Source of the DNA: Bradyrhizobium sp. BR 10289
Lineage (GTDB): Bacteria; Pseudomonadota; Alphaproteobacteria; Rhizobiales; Xanthobacteraceae
DNA length: 64,000 nt
NCBI RefSeq assembly: GCF_019455385.1
Contig: NZ_JACOFR010000013.1
Location: forward strand, 1 to 64,000
Reading direction: 5' to 3'
The first letter of the stretch is position 1; every line of letters starts with the position of its first letter. A model generated the notes under the pieces. That model saw nothing but the letters and a program-made list of their open reading frames with translations, was not told where the DNA came from and did not search any database. Positions 1-8,342 of the stretch are shown here, one piece after another. Position numbers and translations under genes: made by a program.

Positions 1-143
1 CGTCCGCACGTGGCCGCGAGCTCACAGGGACTACCCGCCCTGCCCGCACCTTCCGCGCCAACGCTGCCGCGTCCACCGCAACCCAGCCCGCGTTTCGAAC
101 GACTCGCGAACCGCCCCTCTTCGTCGGGCCGGGCTGCCGTCAT
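1..143 (-). CDS. Possible 5' part of a gene running off the left edge
   Basis: An ATG at 143 (minus strand) opens a frame with no stop to the window edge, 47 codons long. It is preceded by an AT-rich stretch (about 144-190) that would suit a promoter and leader. The translation is rich in Gly and Arg, starts MTAARPDEEGRF and matches no family I recognise. It could be chance in GC-rich DNA. The flanking sequence to the left would settle it. Confidence 0.2.
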   Translation of the reverse strand, partial: MTAARPDEEGRFASRSKRGLGCGGRGSVGAEGAGRAGSPCELAATCG

Positions 144-245
144 ATATGCCGCAATTCCGAATTTCGGTAAAGTGGAATATTTTTGGGAGGAGGGGTTGAC
201 GAGGTGCGGGGTGTTTTGCCCGACGGGCAAAACCACCCTCTCGGT

Positions 246-390
246 ATCCCGGACGCGCTGCAGCGTGCAACGCTGCGGCGCGGAGCCGGGACCCAGAGGC
301 GACACCGAAGCTGGGAGAGATGGGCCCCGGCTCTGCAGCGCACCACGCCGCGAAGACGCGGCGCGCTGCGCTGCGTCCGGGGCACGAGAG
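246..390. repeat. Intergenic palindromic repeat, family 1 (copy 1)
   Basis: The outer arms read roughly TCCCGGACGCGCTGCAGC and GCTGCGTCCGGGGCACGAGAG, with an inner pair around CGGAGCCGGGACCC / GGGCCCCGGCTCTG. Related copies lie at 4111-4258 and 45342-45483. No coding function is seen. Apart from the doubtful partial gene at the left edge, the stretch 144-415 holds only this repeat and AT-rich sequence. Confidence 0.75.
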
Positions 391-415
391 CGCAAGGCAC
401 CGGCCGACTATGGCC

Positions 416-2062
416 TCACGCCACCGCCGCGTCCGGAATCCGCGCGGCTTCCATTGGGGCGTTGCCGCGGATGAGATCCGAGGCGCGGTCGGCGATCATC
501 ATGGTGGAGGCGTTGAGGTTGGCCGAGATCATGCGCGGCATCACCGAGGCGTCGATGACACGGAGGCCTTCCAGGCCGTGGACGCGGAGCTGGTCGTCGA
601 CGACGGCCCATGTCGAATCCGCCGGGCCCATGCGACAGGTGCAGCCGGGGTGGAACGTCGTGGTGCCGCGCTCGGTCGCCGCGTGCAAGAATTCGTCGTC
701 GGTGTTGACGTTCGGGCCTGGGAAATCCTCGTAGGCGTAATAGGGCGAGAGCGGTGCGCTCTTCAAAAGTTTGCGCGCGAGCTTCATGCCGCCGACGATG
801 ACGCGGCGGTCGAGCTCGGCGTCGAGATAGTTGGTCTGGATGATCGGCGGCGCGAACGGATCTTTCGAACGAATGCGGACATAGCCGCGGCTCTCGGGAC
901 GCTGCTGCCAGGACGCCACCGTCATACCGGGCTCGTCCTCGAGCTGGCCCTGCACGCCTTCCTTGTAGGACGCCGGCGTGAAGGTGAGCTGGAGGTCGGA
1001 GGAGTCCGCACTCTCGCCGGAGTGCCAGAAGCAATAGACCATGGTCGGCGACAGCGAGAGCAGGCCCTTGCGCTGGGTTGCCCATTTCATCGCTTCGACC
1101 CAGAGCCGCCAGCCGCGGCGAAGTTCGTTGATGGTCTTGATGTCCTTGACGCGCGCCACGGTGCGCGGCGCATAGTGATCCTGAAGGCCTTCGCCGACCG
1201 GCAGAGCGTGACGCACGGCGATGCCGTGCTGCTGCAACAGCTCGGGCGAGCCGATGCCGGAGAGCTGCAGGAGCTGCGGCGAATTATAGGTGCCGCCGGA
1301 GAGGATCACCTCCTTGTTGGCCCGCACTTCCACCGGCGTGCCGCCGCGACCGCCCTTCGTGTAGCGCACGCCGACGGCGCGCTTGCCTTCGAAAATGATC
1401 TCGGTGGCATGCGCGTGGGTGTGCACATGCACGTTCGGCCGTTTCATCGCGGGCTTCAGGAATGCGGTCGCGCCGGAGACGCGCAGGCCGTTGTTGATGG
1501 TGCGCTGGCAATAGGAGACGCCTTCCTGGGTCTTGCCGTTGTAATCGGGGTTGCGCGGGATGCCGAGCGAGACCGCGCCCTCCATGAAGGCCTCGCAGAG
1601 CGGATCGCGCCAGTCCATGGTGGTGACGGTGAGATTGCCCTCGCGGCCGCGATAGAGCGCTTCGCCCTCGCCGATCCGCTTCTCCAACCGGCGGAAATAG
1701 GGCAGCACGTCGGCATAGCCCCAGCCGCGATTGCCCATCTGCGCCCAGGTGTCGAAATCCATCCGCTGGCCGCGATTGTAGATGTGGCCGTTGATCGAGG
1801 ACGAGCCGCCGAGCGTCTTGCCGCGCGGCGCGTAGATGCTGCGCCCATTCGTGTAGGGCCCGGGCTCCTGCTGGTAGGCCCAGTTGATGCTCTTCATATG
1901 GAAGGTCTTGATGAAGCCCGCCGGCAAATGGATGTAGGGATGCCAGTCGGAAGGCCCTGCTTCCAGCACGCAGACGCTGACGTTCGGATCTTCGCTGAGC
2001 CTTGAAGTGAGGATGCAACCGGCGGAGCCCGCGCCGATGATCACATAATCAAATCTGTCCAT
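416..2062 (-). CDS. GMC-family FAD oxidoreductase (choline/alcohol dehydrogenase-like)
   Basis: This 548-residue protein is a complete glucose-methanol-choline oxidoreductase. The N-terminal FAD-binding loop GAGSAG is at residues 10-15, the first GMC signature (PRGKTLGGSSSINGHIY) near 79-95, and the second (GGTYNSPQLLQLSGIG) near 256-271. The catalytic His is in HPGCTCRMG near residue 471, with the partner Asn in the SANLN segment near 515. Family members oxidise choline, medium-chain alcohols or polyethylene glycol and pass electrons to quinone or other acceptors; the substrate cannot be read from sequence. No betaine-aldehyde dehydrogenase lies next to it, so betaine synthesis is not supported. 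It appears to be transcribed alone. Confidence 0.9.
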   Translation of the reverse strand: MDRFDYVIIGAGSAGCILTSRLSEDPNVSVCVLEAGPSDWHPYIHLPAGFIKTFHMKSINWAYQQEPGPYTNGRSIYAPRGKTLGGSSSINGHIYNRGQRMDFDTWAQMGNRGWGYADVLPYFRRLEKRIGEGEALYRGREGNLTVTTMDWRDPLCEAFMEGAVSLGIPRNPDYNGKTQEGVSYCQRTINNGLRVSGATAFLKPAMKRPNVHVHTHAHATEIIFEGKRAVGVRYTKGGRGGTPVEVRANKEVILSGGTYNSPQLLQLSGIGSPELLQQHGIAVRHALPVGEGLQDHYAPRTVARVKDIKTINELRRGWRLWVEAMKWATQRKGLLSLSPTMVYCFWHSGESADSSDLQLTFTPASYKEGVQGQLEDEPGMTVASWQQRPESRGYVRIRSKDPFAPPIIQTNYLDAELDRRVIVGGMKLARKLLKSAPLSPYYAYEDFPGPNVNTDDEFLHAATERGTTTFHPGCTCRMGPADSTWAVVDDQLRVHGLEGLRVIDASVMPRMISANLNASTMMIADRASDLIRGNAPMEAARIPDAAVA

Positions 2063-2121
2063 GGTGCCTCGGCCGCCCTAGCGTGTCGTGAGATTGGGAG
2101 AATTGCAGCCGCGGATTCTGA

Positions 2122-2240
2122 CACCTCTCCCGGAGGGAGAGGTCGATTTGCGCAGCAAATCCGGTGAGGGCGTCAGGTCCCACGAGAGACCGGTCCCCTC
2201 ACCCGCGCCTTCGGCGCGACCTCTCCCCATGGGAGAGGTG
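2122..2240. repeat. Intergenic palindromic repeat, family 2 (copy 1)
   Basis: Outer arms ACCTCTCCCGGAGGGAGAGGT and ACCTCTCCCCATGGGAGAGGT flank an inner segment with CCGGTGAGGG and CCCCTCACCC. The same architecture occurs at 13585-13754 and 54222-54409. It lies between two minus-strand genes. Confidence 0.8.
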
Positions 2241-2283
2241 AACGAGCCCGCGGCGACGTTGGTGCGAAAAGCATGCATGAAGG

Positions 2284-2877
2284 CTAGCGCGGCTTTTCGT
2301 TGAGTTGATAGTTGAGATGCGCCTTCACCGTCGGCCATTCCGCCGCGGTGATGCTGTACACGACGGTGTCGCGCAGCGTGCCGTTCGGCGCGACCTGGTG
2401 GCTGCGCAGAATGCCGTCCTGCTTGGCGCCGAGACGCTCGATGGCGCGGCGGCTCTGGTGATTGAAGAAATGCGTGCGGAATTCGACCGCGATGCAATTC
2501 AGCGTCTCGAAGGCGTGGGTGAGCAGCAAGAGCTTGCACTGGGTGTTGAGCGGACCGCGCTGCGCGCTCTTCGCATACCAGGTCGAGCCGATCTCGACGC
2601 GGCGGTTGGCGGCATCGATGTTCATGTAGGTGGTCTGCCCGACGATCTTGCCGCCGGCGTCGAACACGGTGAACGGCAGCATCGAGCCCGAGACCTGAAG
2701 GCCGAGGCGGCGGTCGACCTCCTTGGCGACGTTCTCCGGCGTCGGGATCGCGGTGTACCAGATCGTGTAGAGCTCGCCGTCCTTCACGGCCTCGACCAGC
2801 CCCTCGCGGTGCTCCTTCGACAGCGGCTCGAGACGGGCGTGCTGTCCACGCAGGGTGATGGGATCAGGCCAGGGCAT
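2284..2877 (-). CDS. GNAT acetyltransferase, RimJ/RimL-like
   Basis: About 197 residues with the GNAT fold of the RimJ/L type: an N-terminal ITLRGQHARLEPL strand, a central IGSTWYAKSAQRGPLNT segment that replaces the usual Q/RxxGxG/A acetyl-CoA loop, and a C-terminal FEFRTH-type strand followed by NHQSRRAIERLGAKQDG. Close relatives acetylate protein N-termini or small molecules; the substrate is unknown. I chose the ATG at 2877 over an in-frame TTG at 2892 because GGAGA sits about 9 bases before the ATG. Family-2 repeat material follows the stop codon and a family-3 repeat lies upstream. Confidence 0.85.
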   Translation of the reverse strand: MPWPDPITLRGQHARLEPLSKEHREGLVEAVKDGELYTIWYTAIPTPENVAKEVDRRLGLQVSGSMLPFTVFDAGGKIVGQTTYMNIDAANRRVEIGSTWYAKSAQRGPLNTQCKLLLLTHAFETLNCIAVEFRTHFFNHQSRRAIERLGAKQDGILRSHQVAPNGTLRDTVVYSITAAEWPTVKAHLNYQLNEKPR

Positions 2878-2905
2878 TGAGGTTGTCTCCAAGAAAACGA
2901 CTGAT

Positions 2906-3009
2906 CGTCATTCCGGGGCGACGTGAAGCGGCGAGCCCGGAATCCATAACCACGAGCCGGGGTTATGGATTCCGGGCCTGCGTGCTTGCGCACGCATCCC
3001 GGAATGACG
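2906..3009. repeat. Intergenic palindromic repeat, family 3
   Basis: The element is bounded by a perfect 12-base inverted repeat, CGTCATTCCGGG / CCCGGAATGACG, with internal arms GGAATCCATAAC / GTTATGGATTCC around 2939-2972. It lies between the acetyltransferase and the SMP-30 gene. A probable half-copy ending CCCGGAATGACG is at about 12586-12597. Confidence 0.8.
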
Positions 3010-3053
3010 GCGGAGTTTGTACAGCACGTTCAGAATGCGGGCTCAACACATTC

Positions 3054-3980
3054 TCACTTGTTCAGAAAATTCAACGGTAAACCGCCGCGCGGCCAGTCCA
3101 TGGCGATCAGCTCGCCCCTGCCCGACAGCGTGATGTAGGCCGTCTTCAGCTCGGGGCCGCCGAAGGCGATGTTGGTGGTGACGCGGTCGCCGGTCGGGAC
3201 CTGCTCGACCAGGGTGCCGTCGGGCGCGATCACCGAGATGCACCCGGACACCAGCGTGGCGACGCAGATATTGCCGTTCGCCTCGACCGCGAGCGAGTCG
3301 AACATCTGGTAGCCGCCGAGGCCGCAGATCGGCTTGCCGCGCTCGCCGCGGTAGATCACGTCGCGCGGCTTGAGGACGCCGGGCGCGGAGAGCTCGTAGG
3401 CCCAGAGCCGGCCGGTCGGCGTCTCCGCGATGTAGACGGTGTTTTCGTCCGGCGACAGACCAATGCCGTTGGCCGGCAGCACGCCATACACGACCTCGAC
3501 GATGTCAGTCATGCCGGGCTTGAGATAGTACATGCCGCCGACATCCATCTCGCGGGGGCGGCGCTTGCCGAGATCGGAGAACCACAGGCCGCCATGCTTG
3601 TCGAAGACGAGATCGTTCGGCCCGCGCAGATCGTGCTCGCCGCATCTGGTGACGACGGTCTCGATCTTGCCGGTTTGCAGATCGACGCGCTGGATCGAGC
3701 CGCCGAGATAGTCCTCCGGCTGTGGGCCGGGCATGATCATCTTGCCGGTCGGAATCCACGAGAAGCCGCCATTGTTACAGATGTAAATCTTGCCGTCGGG
3801 GCCGAGCGCCGCGCCATTCGGGCCGCCCGGCACTTTTGCGACGATCTCCTTCCGCCCGTCGGGATAAACCCGGGTGAGGCGCTGGCCCCGGATCTCCACC
3901 AGCACGACCGAGCCGTCCGGCATTACCACCGGGCCTTCGGGAAATTCGAGGTCGGTGGCGAGAACGCGGACGTTGGACAT
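3054..3980 (-). CDS. SMP-30/gluconolactonase/LRE family hydrolase
   Basis: A 308-residue six-bladed beta-propeller protein of the SMP-30/gluconolactonase family. It carries the N-terminal metal-ligand motif FPEGPVV (Glu near 15), the central GPNDLVFD motif (Asn ligand), NGIGLSPDENTVYIAE, and an Asp in FDSLAVEANGNICVAT. The family hydrolyses sugar or other lactones with a divalent metal. The start at 3980 is supported by GGAGGG just upstream; the frame stays open for about 300 codons further upstream, but that part lacks family similarity and crosses a repeat. No sugar dehydrogenase or transporter is adjacent, so the substrate is open. Confidence 0.88.
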   Translation of the reverse strand: MSNVRVLATDLEFPEGPVVMPDGSVVLVEIRGQRLTRVYPDGRKEIVAKVPGGPNGAALGPDGKIYICNNGGFSWIPTGKMIMPGPQPEDYLGGSIQRVDLQTGKIETVVTRCGEHDLRGPNDLVFDKHGGLWFSDLGKRRPREMDVGGMYYLKPGMTDIVEVVYGVLPANGIGLSPDENTVYIAETPTGRLWAYELSAPGVLKPRDVIYRGERGKPICGLGGYQMFDSLAVEANGNICVATLVSGCISVIAPDGTLVEQVPTGDRVTTNIAFGGPELKTAYITLSGRGELIAMDWPRGGLPLNFLNK

Positions 3981-4110
3981 GTGAGACCCTCCCGGCTGCT
4001 TGTTATGGCTTGCACGGGATGTCCGGCACGCACCCCACACGCAAGATTTGCCCGTGGTTATGACAAAGTCACCCGGGCTTGCCAAGCAAGCGGGCGCAAT
4101 GCTGTGTTGC

Positions 4111-4258
4111 TCTCGTGCCCCGGATGCAGTGCAACGCGCCGCCTTCGCGGCGTGGTGCACTGCTGAGGCGGGGCCCATATCAAACGCGGTGACGCGCGGC
4201 CCCTGGATCCCGGCTCTGCGTCGCGGCATTCCATGCCGCGCCGCGTCCGGGACACGAC
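4111..4258. repeat. Intergenic palindromic repeat, family 1 (copy 2)
   Basis: This is the same kind of element as at 246-390: CTCGTGCCCCGGATGCAGTG at the left, GCCGCGTCCGGGACACGA at the right, with GGATCCCGGCTCTGCGTCG inside. It sits between the SMP-30 gene start and the stop of the upstream small gene. The rest of the 3981-4264 gap shows nothing clear. Confidence 0.7.
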
Positions 4259-4264
4259 ACCATC

Positions 4265-4618
4265 CTACTTCGCGTCCTTCGGCGGCGGCGCGTCCTGCTT
4301 CTTCTTCAAATCTTCTACCTGCTTGGTCTGCGCGGCCTGGAGATCGCCGATGCTCTTCTGCAAGCCGGCGACCGTCACCTTCAGCGCGTCGATCTGGCGC
4401 GCCGCGGCATCCAGCTTCTGCTGGTGATCGAGATTGAGCTTGGTGATCGTCTTCTGCAGGAAATCGACATTGCTCTGCAGGCAGCTCGTGCGTCGCTCCA
4501 TGGTCTTCTCCACCGTGCAGATCTCGATGCCGGGCACGTCCTGCGCGCAGGCCGGCGCGGCTGCGTGCGCTGCGAGCAGCAACATCGCGAAACAGACAGC
4601 GGCGTTTCGAAGCGGCAT
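4265..4618 (-). CDS. Small exported coiled-coil protein, function unknown
   Basis: A 117-residue protein. It begins with a signal peptide (MPLRNAAVCFAMLLLAAHA, likely cut after ACAQ) and continues with a heptad-rich helix from about residue 45 to 105 (DFLQKTITKLNLDHQQKLD onward). The tail is charged and proline-rich (KKKQDAPPPKDAK). Three Cys residues lie in or just after the leader region, two of them in EICTVEKTMERRTSCL. The start at 4618 is supported by GAGGAA upstream; an in-frame ATG at 4684 would bury the signal peptide. I do not recognise a family. A periplasmic structural or chaperone-like role is a guess. Confidence 0.7.
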   Translation of the reverse strand: MPLRNAAVCFAMLLLAAHAAAPACAQDVPGIEICTVEKTMERRTSCLQSNVDFLQKTITKLNLDHQQKLDAAARQIDALKVTVAGLQKSIGDLQAAQTKQVEDLKKKQDAPPPKDAK

Positions 4619-4801
4619 AAAGGTTCCTCGCCAATCGATCACGGCAATGTGCGGTTTTTGAGCGCAGTTGCGAAAGGCTACCACACTCGTACCGCATTCT
4701 CGCGTTGAGCTTGGGCTGTTCCCTCTGGACGGGGAACGATGATCCGCACGCGGGAGAAGTGGGCGCTCTTTCCGCGGCTTTGTTTAGGGGAGATTTCTGG
4801 A

Positions 4802-5026
4802 ATGGCAACGCGCGATAGACGTCTGGCGGAATTCGATGGTGCCGGAGAGCCGCCACCTGGACTGCCGGTCGAAGTGCTGTGCGAGGACCACAGCGGAACA
4901 TATCAACTGCCGTTCGCCTGCCGCTACGTCGAGGGACGCTGGCAGAACCACGATGCCGGTGTCGCGGTCGAAGCCACCGTCATCGGCTGGCGCCTGCCGC
5001 GTGTGAAGCACACGGGCCTGAGCTGA
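4802..5026 (+). CDS. Small conserved-looking protein, function unknown
   Basis: A 74-residue ORF starting MATRDRRLAEFDGAGEPP, with GGGGAGA about 11 bases upstream of the ATG. The composition is balanced (acidic N-terminus, HDAGVAVEATVIGWRLPRV near the C-terminus) and unlike the Arg-rich noise frames of this DNA. No signal peptide or membrane segment is seen. It lies alone on the plus strand, divergent from the coiled-coil gene and convergent with the GST gene. Confidence 0.6.
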   Translation: MATRDRRLAEFDGAGEPPPGLPVEVLCEDHSGTYQLPFACRYVEGRWQNHDAGVAVEATVIGWRLPRVKHTGLS

Positions 5027-5054
5027 CGGGCGATTTCTGTTTCAAAATGCAACG

Positions 5055-5090
5055 GGGCCGCGCTCCGCCTTAACCTTGGGAACGCGGCCC
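5055..5090. terminator. Hairpin, possible terminator of the small gene
   Basis: GGGCCGCG (5055-5062) pairs perfectly with CGCGGCCC (5083-5090) around a 20-base loop, 28 bases after the stop codon at 5026. There is no T tract, so intrinsic termination is uncertain. Two further hairpins follow at 5153-5174 and about 5231-5257. Confidence 0.4.
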
Positions 5091-5303
5091 GAACGAATCA
5101 CGTCCGAATCGGCGGAGCGGCGCTGTACGCAGCTGTTCACGGCTAGATGTCGGTGCGCGGGCGGAAGCCCGCACAAGATCTATCGGGCGGGCGTGTTGGA
5201 CCGGGCGTGAAGTCGGGGTCAAAAGTTAACGGCGGAAGAGGCATAGCTCTCGCCGCCACCCCAGGCCCCGCCCCCGAAACAGGCAGGCCGGCGCTGACCT
5301 TGC

Positions 5304-5960
5304 CTAATATTCGACCTCGAGCTCCTCGATCTCCGCCGGCTCTTCCTTGGCCGCCGCAATCCATTCCTGCATCTCGGGCATGGCCATGATGGTATCGGCA
5401 TAGGCCTTCAGCCGCGGCTCGAGCTTGACGTCGTAGGTCATGAAGCGCGTCACCACGGGGGCGTACATCGCATCCGCCATGGTGCGCCGCTGGCCGAACA
5501 GGAACGGCCCGCCGGATTTCTCCAGGCAGTCGCGCCAGATGAACCAGACGCGGTCGATGTCGGCCTGCGCGCGCGACCAGATCTTGAAGCCGGGGAAATG
5601 CCCCTTCAGATTGACCGGCAGCGAGGCGCGCAGCGTGGTGAAGCCGGAATGGATTTCGCCGCAAATCGAGCGGCAATGCGCGCGCTGGACGCGGTCATCC
5701 GGCAAAAGGCCGGCGTGCGGCATCGCCTCGTTGAGATATTCGGCGATCGCCAGCGTATCCCAGACCGTGGCGCCGTCGTGGCGCAGGCACGGCACCAGGA
5801 TCGAGGACGACAGCAGCAGGATTTCTGCGCGCGCCGACGCGTCGTCCGGCGCGGTCACGATCTCCTCGAACTCGAGCCCGGAAAACTTCGTCAGCAGCCA
5901 GCCACGCAGCGACCAGGACGAGTAGTTCTTGCTGCTGATGGTCAGTGTCGCCTTCGCCAT
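5304..5960 (-). CDS. Glutathione S-transferase family protein
   Basis: 218 residues with the two-domain GST layout. The N-terminal thioredoxin-like half has the YSSWSLRGW active-site loop (Ser near 14-16), the cis-Pro motif ILVPCLRHDG and the glutathione-binding VWDTLAIAEYL. An all-helical C-terminal half follows from about residue 88. It resembles bacterial GSTs of unassigned class, which conjugate or reduce electrophiles with glutathione in the cytoplasm. A ribosome site GGAAGGG precedes the ATG. It is divergent from phaZ and appears monocistronic. Confidence 0.88.
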   Translation of the reverse strand: MAKATLTISSKNYSSWSLRGWLLTKFSGLEFEEIVTAPDDASARAEILLLSSSILVPCLRHDGATVWDTLAIAEYLNEAMPHAGLLPDDRVQRAHCRSICGEIHSGFTTLRASLPVNLKGHFPGFKIWSRAQADIDRVWFIWRDCLEKSGGPFLFGQRRTMADAMYAPVVTRFMTYDVKLEPRLKAYADTIMAMPEMQEWIAAAKEEPAEIEELEVEY

Positions 5961-6142
5961 ATGGCCCTTCCCTCACGCCTGTGACCCGCAATGGATTTTG
6001 CCTCCGCCCGGCCCGCGGAGCTGCCCATTACCTGTGCTTCCCGTGAAATGAACAGCAAGCCACGTGCCAATTTTGCGGGCGATTTGACTCCCGTCTGGCT
6101 TCGATATTGCATAACAGCACCGGGACAGGTGGGCGTTTCAGA

Positions 6143-7366
6143 ATGATGTCGATGTATTATCAGGCCTTTCAAAACCACATGGATTTGACGGCGCCATTGC
6201 GAGCGGGCGCCTCGTCCGCGCTCAAATTCCTCAACCTGGTGCCCCAGGGCATGTCGGACCAGGTGGTCGGCCGGCTCTCGGCCGCGCTGGAGCTGATCTC
6301 GCGCTCCACCCTCACCTATGACCGTCCGGCCTACGGCATCGACAGCATCATGGTCGGCAATCGCGAGGTCGCCGTCACCGAAGAGGTCGCCTACGCGACG
6401 CCGTTCGGCTCGCTCCTGCATTTCAAGAAGGAGGGCGTCGCCGAGCAGCCGCGCATGCTGCTGGTGGCGCCGATGTCCGGACACTTCGCAACGCTGCTGC
6501 GCGGCACCGTGAAGACACTGCTCCAGGACCACGACGTCTACATCACCGACTGGCACAATCCGCGCGACATTCCGCGCAGCGAGGGCCGCTTCGGGCTCGA
6601 GGACTACACCGATCACCTGATCGAATTCCTCGGCCAGCTCGGCCCGCGTCCACATATGGTGGCGATCTGCCAGCCGTCGGTGTCGGCGCTTGCCGCCGCA
6701 GCCGTCATGTGCGAGGGCAACCATCCCTCGCGCCCGGCGACGCTGACGCTGATGGCGGGACCGATCGACACGCGGATCCAGCCAACCAGGGTCAACGAGT
6801 TCGCCAAGAGCCGGCCGATCGACTGGTTCGAGCAGAACCTGATCAACTACGTGCCGGTGCAGTGCCGCGGCGCGCTGCGCAAGGTCTATCCCGGCTTCGT
6901 GCAGCTCACGGCCTTCGTCTCGATGAATCTCGAGCGCCACATCAAGCAGCACATGGACCTCGCCAACCACATCGCCAAGGGCGAGAAGGACAAGGCGGCG
7001 ACCATCAAGACCTTCTACGACGAATATTTCGCCGTGATGGACCTGCCGGCCGAGTTCTACATCGAGACCGTGCGCGACGTTTTCCAGGAGCACCTTTTGC
7101 CGCAGGGCAAGCTGATGCATCGGGGCCGTCCGGTGAACACCAAGGCCGTCAGCCGCATGGGGCTGATGACGGTCGAAGGCGAGAAGGACGACATCTGCTC
7201 GATCGGCCAGACGCTCGCAGCGCAAGACCTCTGCACCGGCGTGCGCGCCTATCGCCGCGTCCACCACATGCAGGCCGGCGTCGGCCATTACGGCGTGTTC
7301 TCGGGAAAACGCTGGAACAACGAGATCTATCCGCTGCTGCGGGATTTCGTGCACGTCAATTCGTGA
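6143..7366 (+). CDS. phaZ: Intracellular poly(3-hydroxybutyrate) depolymerase
   Basis: A 407-residue alpha/beta hydrolase of the intracellular PHB depolymerase family, which releases 3-hydroxybutyrate from native PHB granules. The nucleophile motif is MVAICQPSV, with Cys near residue 176 replacing the usual Ser, as in Ralstonia-type PhaZ. Upstream are LLVAPMSGHFATLLRGTV and the VYITDWHNPRDIP motif. The C-terminal catalytic His is probably in VGHYGVFSGKRW. I start at ATG 6143, with AGGTGG upstream. The frame extends to a TTG at 6107, but a TTGACT box at 6084-6089 that could be a -35 element argues that this region is promoter. The gene converges on the next one with a 3-base gap. Confidence 0.92.
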   Translation: MMSMYYQAFQNHMDLTAPLRAGASSALKFLNLVPQGMSDQVVGRLSAALELISRSTLTYDRPAYGIDSIMVGNREVAVTEEVAYATPFGSLLHFKKEGVAEQPRMLLVAPMSGHFATLLRGTVKTLLQDHDVYITDWHNPRDIPRSEGRFGLEDYTDHLIEFLGQLGPRPHMVAICQPSVSALAAAAVMCEGNHPSRPATLTLMAGPIDTRIQPTRVNEFAKSRPIDWFEQNLINYVPVQCRGALRKVYPGFVQLTAFVSMNLERHIKQHMDLANHIAKGEKDKAATIKTFYDEYFAVMDLPAEFYIETVRDVFQEHLLPQGKLMHRGRPVNTKAVSRMGLMTVEGEKDDICSIGQTLAAQDLCTGVRAYRRVHHMQAGVGHYGVFSGKRWNNEIYPLLRDFVHVNS

Positions 7367-7369
7367 GGC

Positions 7370-8338
7370 TCAAGCGGCGCGACGGGCATTGCGGCGCGCG
7401 GCCCAGCGCGGCTGCGCGCAGATGTGGCCGAGGAATTCGATGACGGTCAGCGCACCCAAATAGGCGGTGACGCCGGTGCCGACATCGAGCGGCGGATTGA
7501 CCTCGACGAAATCGAAGCCGGCGATATCGTGCCGCTCGGCGATCGCCTTCAGACTGTCGCGCAGCTCGACATAGCTCATCCCGTTGGGCTCGGCCGAAAC
7601 GCAGCCCGGGACCAGCGACATGTCCATGGCGTCGACGTCGATGCTGACATAGACGCGGGAATTGGCCGGCAGCAGAGCCGCGATCCCCTCCGGACCGATC
7701 CGCCGGAATTCGCCCATCGGGATGATCCGGTTGCCGCCGGCGATCACGTCCTCCACCTGAGGCGGCGAATGGCGCAAGCTTCGGATTCCGACCTGCGTCA
7801 GGCTCAGCGTATTGTCCATGCCGGCGATATGGCGAAAGGCGTGGCTGTTGGTGATGGTCAGATCGTTCTCGAACGGCGCGTAGTCGGTATGCGCGTCGAA
7901 ATGGATAACGTGCAGCTTCTCCTCGAAGGCACGGAACACCGGATAGGTGATTGAATGATCGCCGCCGAGCACGACGGGAAGCGCGCCGCGATCGAGGATG
8001 CCGCGCACCATGGCGGTGATGTTCTCGAAAGTGCGCGGCGCATTGGCCGGATGGATGTCGACATCGCCGACGTCGGCGATCAGGCCCTGCGACATTTCCT
8101 CGACCAGATATTCGCGGCGGGTCTCCGGATCGTAATAGCCCTGGCCGCTGCCGTAGAAGCGCAGCGAGTGCTCGCGCAGCGCGCGCGGCGCAAGGCGGCT
8201 GCCCGGCATGAACGGCGAGCCCTCGTCGAACGGCACGCCGAGCACCGCAATCGCCGCATCGAGCGTGGACACGTCCTCGCAGATCCGCGCGCGCAGGAAG
8301 GAGGGAATTCCGACATAGGGCCGGTTGACGCGAGGCAT
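7370..8338 (-). CDS. Ureohydrolase (agmatinase/arginase family), last gene of operon
   Basis: A 322-residue Mn/Ni ureohydrolase. Metal ligands are visible as GGDHS (His128), FDAHTD (Asp148, His150, Asp152) and SIDVDAMD (Asp234, Asp236). Members cleave guanidino compounds to urea plus an amine. The segment after the last metal motif reads VPGCVSAEPNGMS instead of the common PGTGTPEPGG, so the substrate may not be agmatine. It starts 4 bases after the ATPase stop codon and ends the six-gene operon that begins at 12474. Known family activities include agmatinase, guanidinobutyrase, guanidinopropionase, formiminoglutamase and guanidine hydrolase. I cannot choose between these from sequence. Confidence 0.87.
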   Translation of the reverse strand: MPRVNRPYVGIPSFLRARICEDVSTLDAAIAVLGVPFDEGSPFMPGSRLAPRALREHSLRFYGSGQGYYDPETRREYLVEEMSQGLIADVGDVDIHPANAPRTFENITAMVRGILDRGALPVVLGGDHSITYPVFRAFEEKLHVIHFDAHTDYAPFENDLTITNSHAFRHIAGMDNTLSLTQVGIRSLRHSPPQVEDVIAGGNRIIPMGEFRRIGPEGIAALLPANSRVYVSIDVDAMDMSLVPGCVSAEPNGMSYVELRDSLKAIAERHDIAGFDFVEVNPPLDVGTGVTAYLGALTVIEFLGHICAQPRWAARRNARRAA

Positions 8339-8342
8339 GGCA

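Noticed and set aside
320..2005. Long plus-strand frame opposite the GMC oxidoreductase
   Set aside because: It has no family motifs and is Arg/Ala/His-rich, as expected for the antisense of a high-GC gene; the minus-strand frame has full GMC signatures.
3981..4901. N-terminal extension of the SMP-30 protein in the same frame
   Set aside because: It crosses a palindromic repeat, overlaps the coiled-coil gene in another frame and has no family similarity; a strong ribosome site supports the start at 3980.
5942..7354. Long minus-strand frame opposite phaZ
   Set aside because: It is the antisense of a gene with clear PHB depolymerase motifs; its composition is dominated by Arg, Ala, His and Val.
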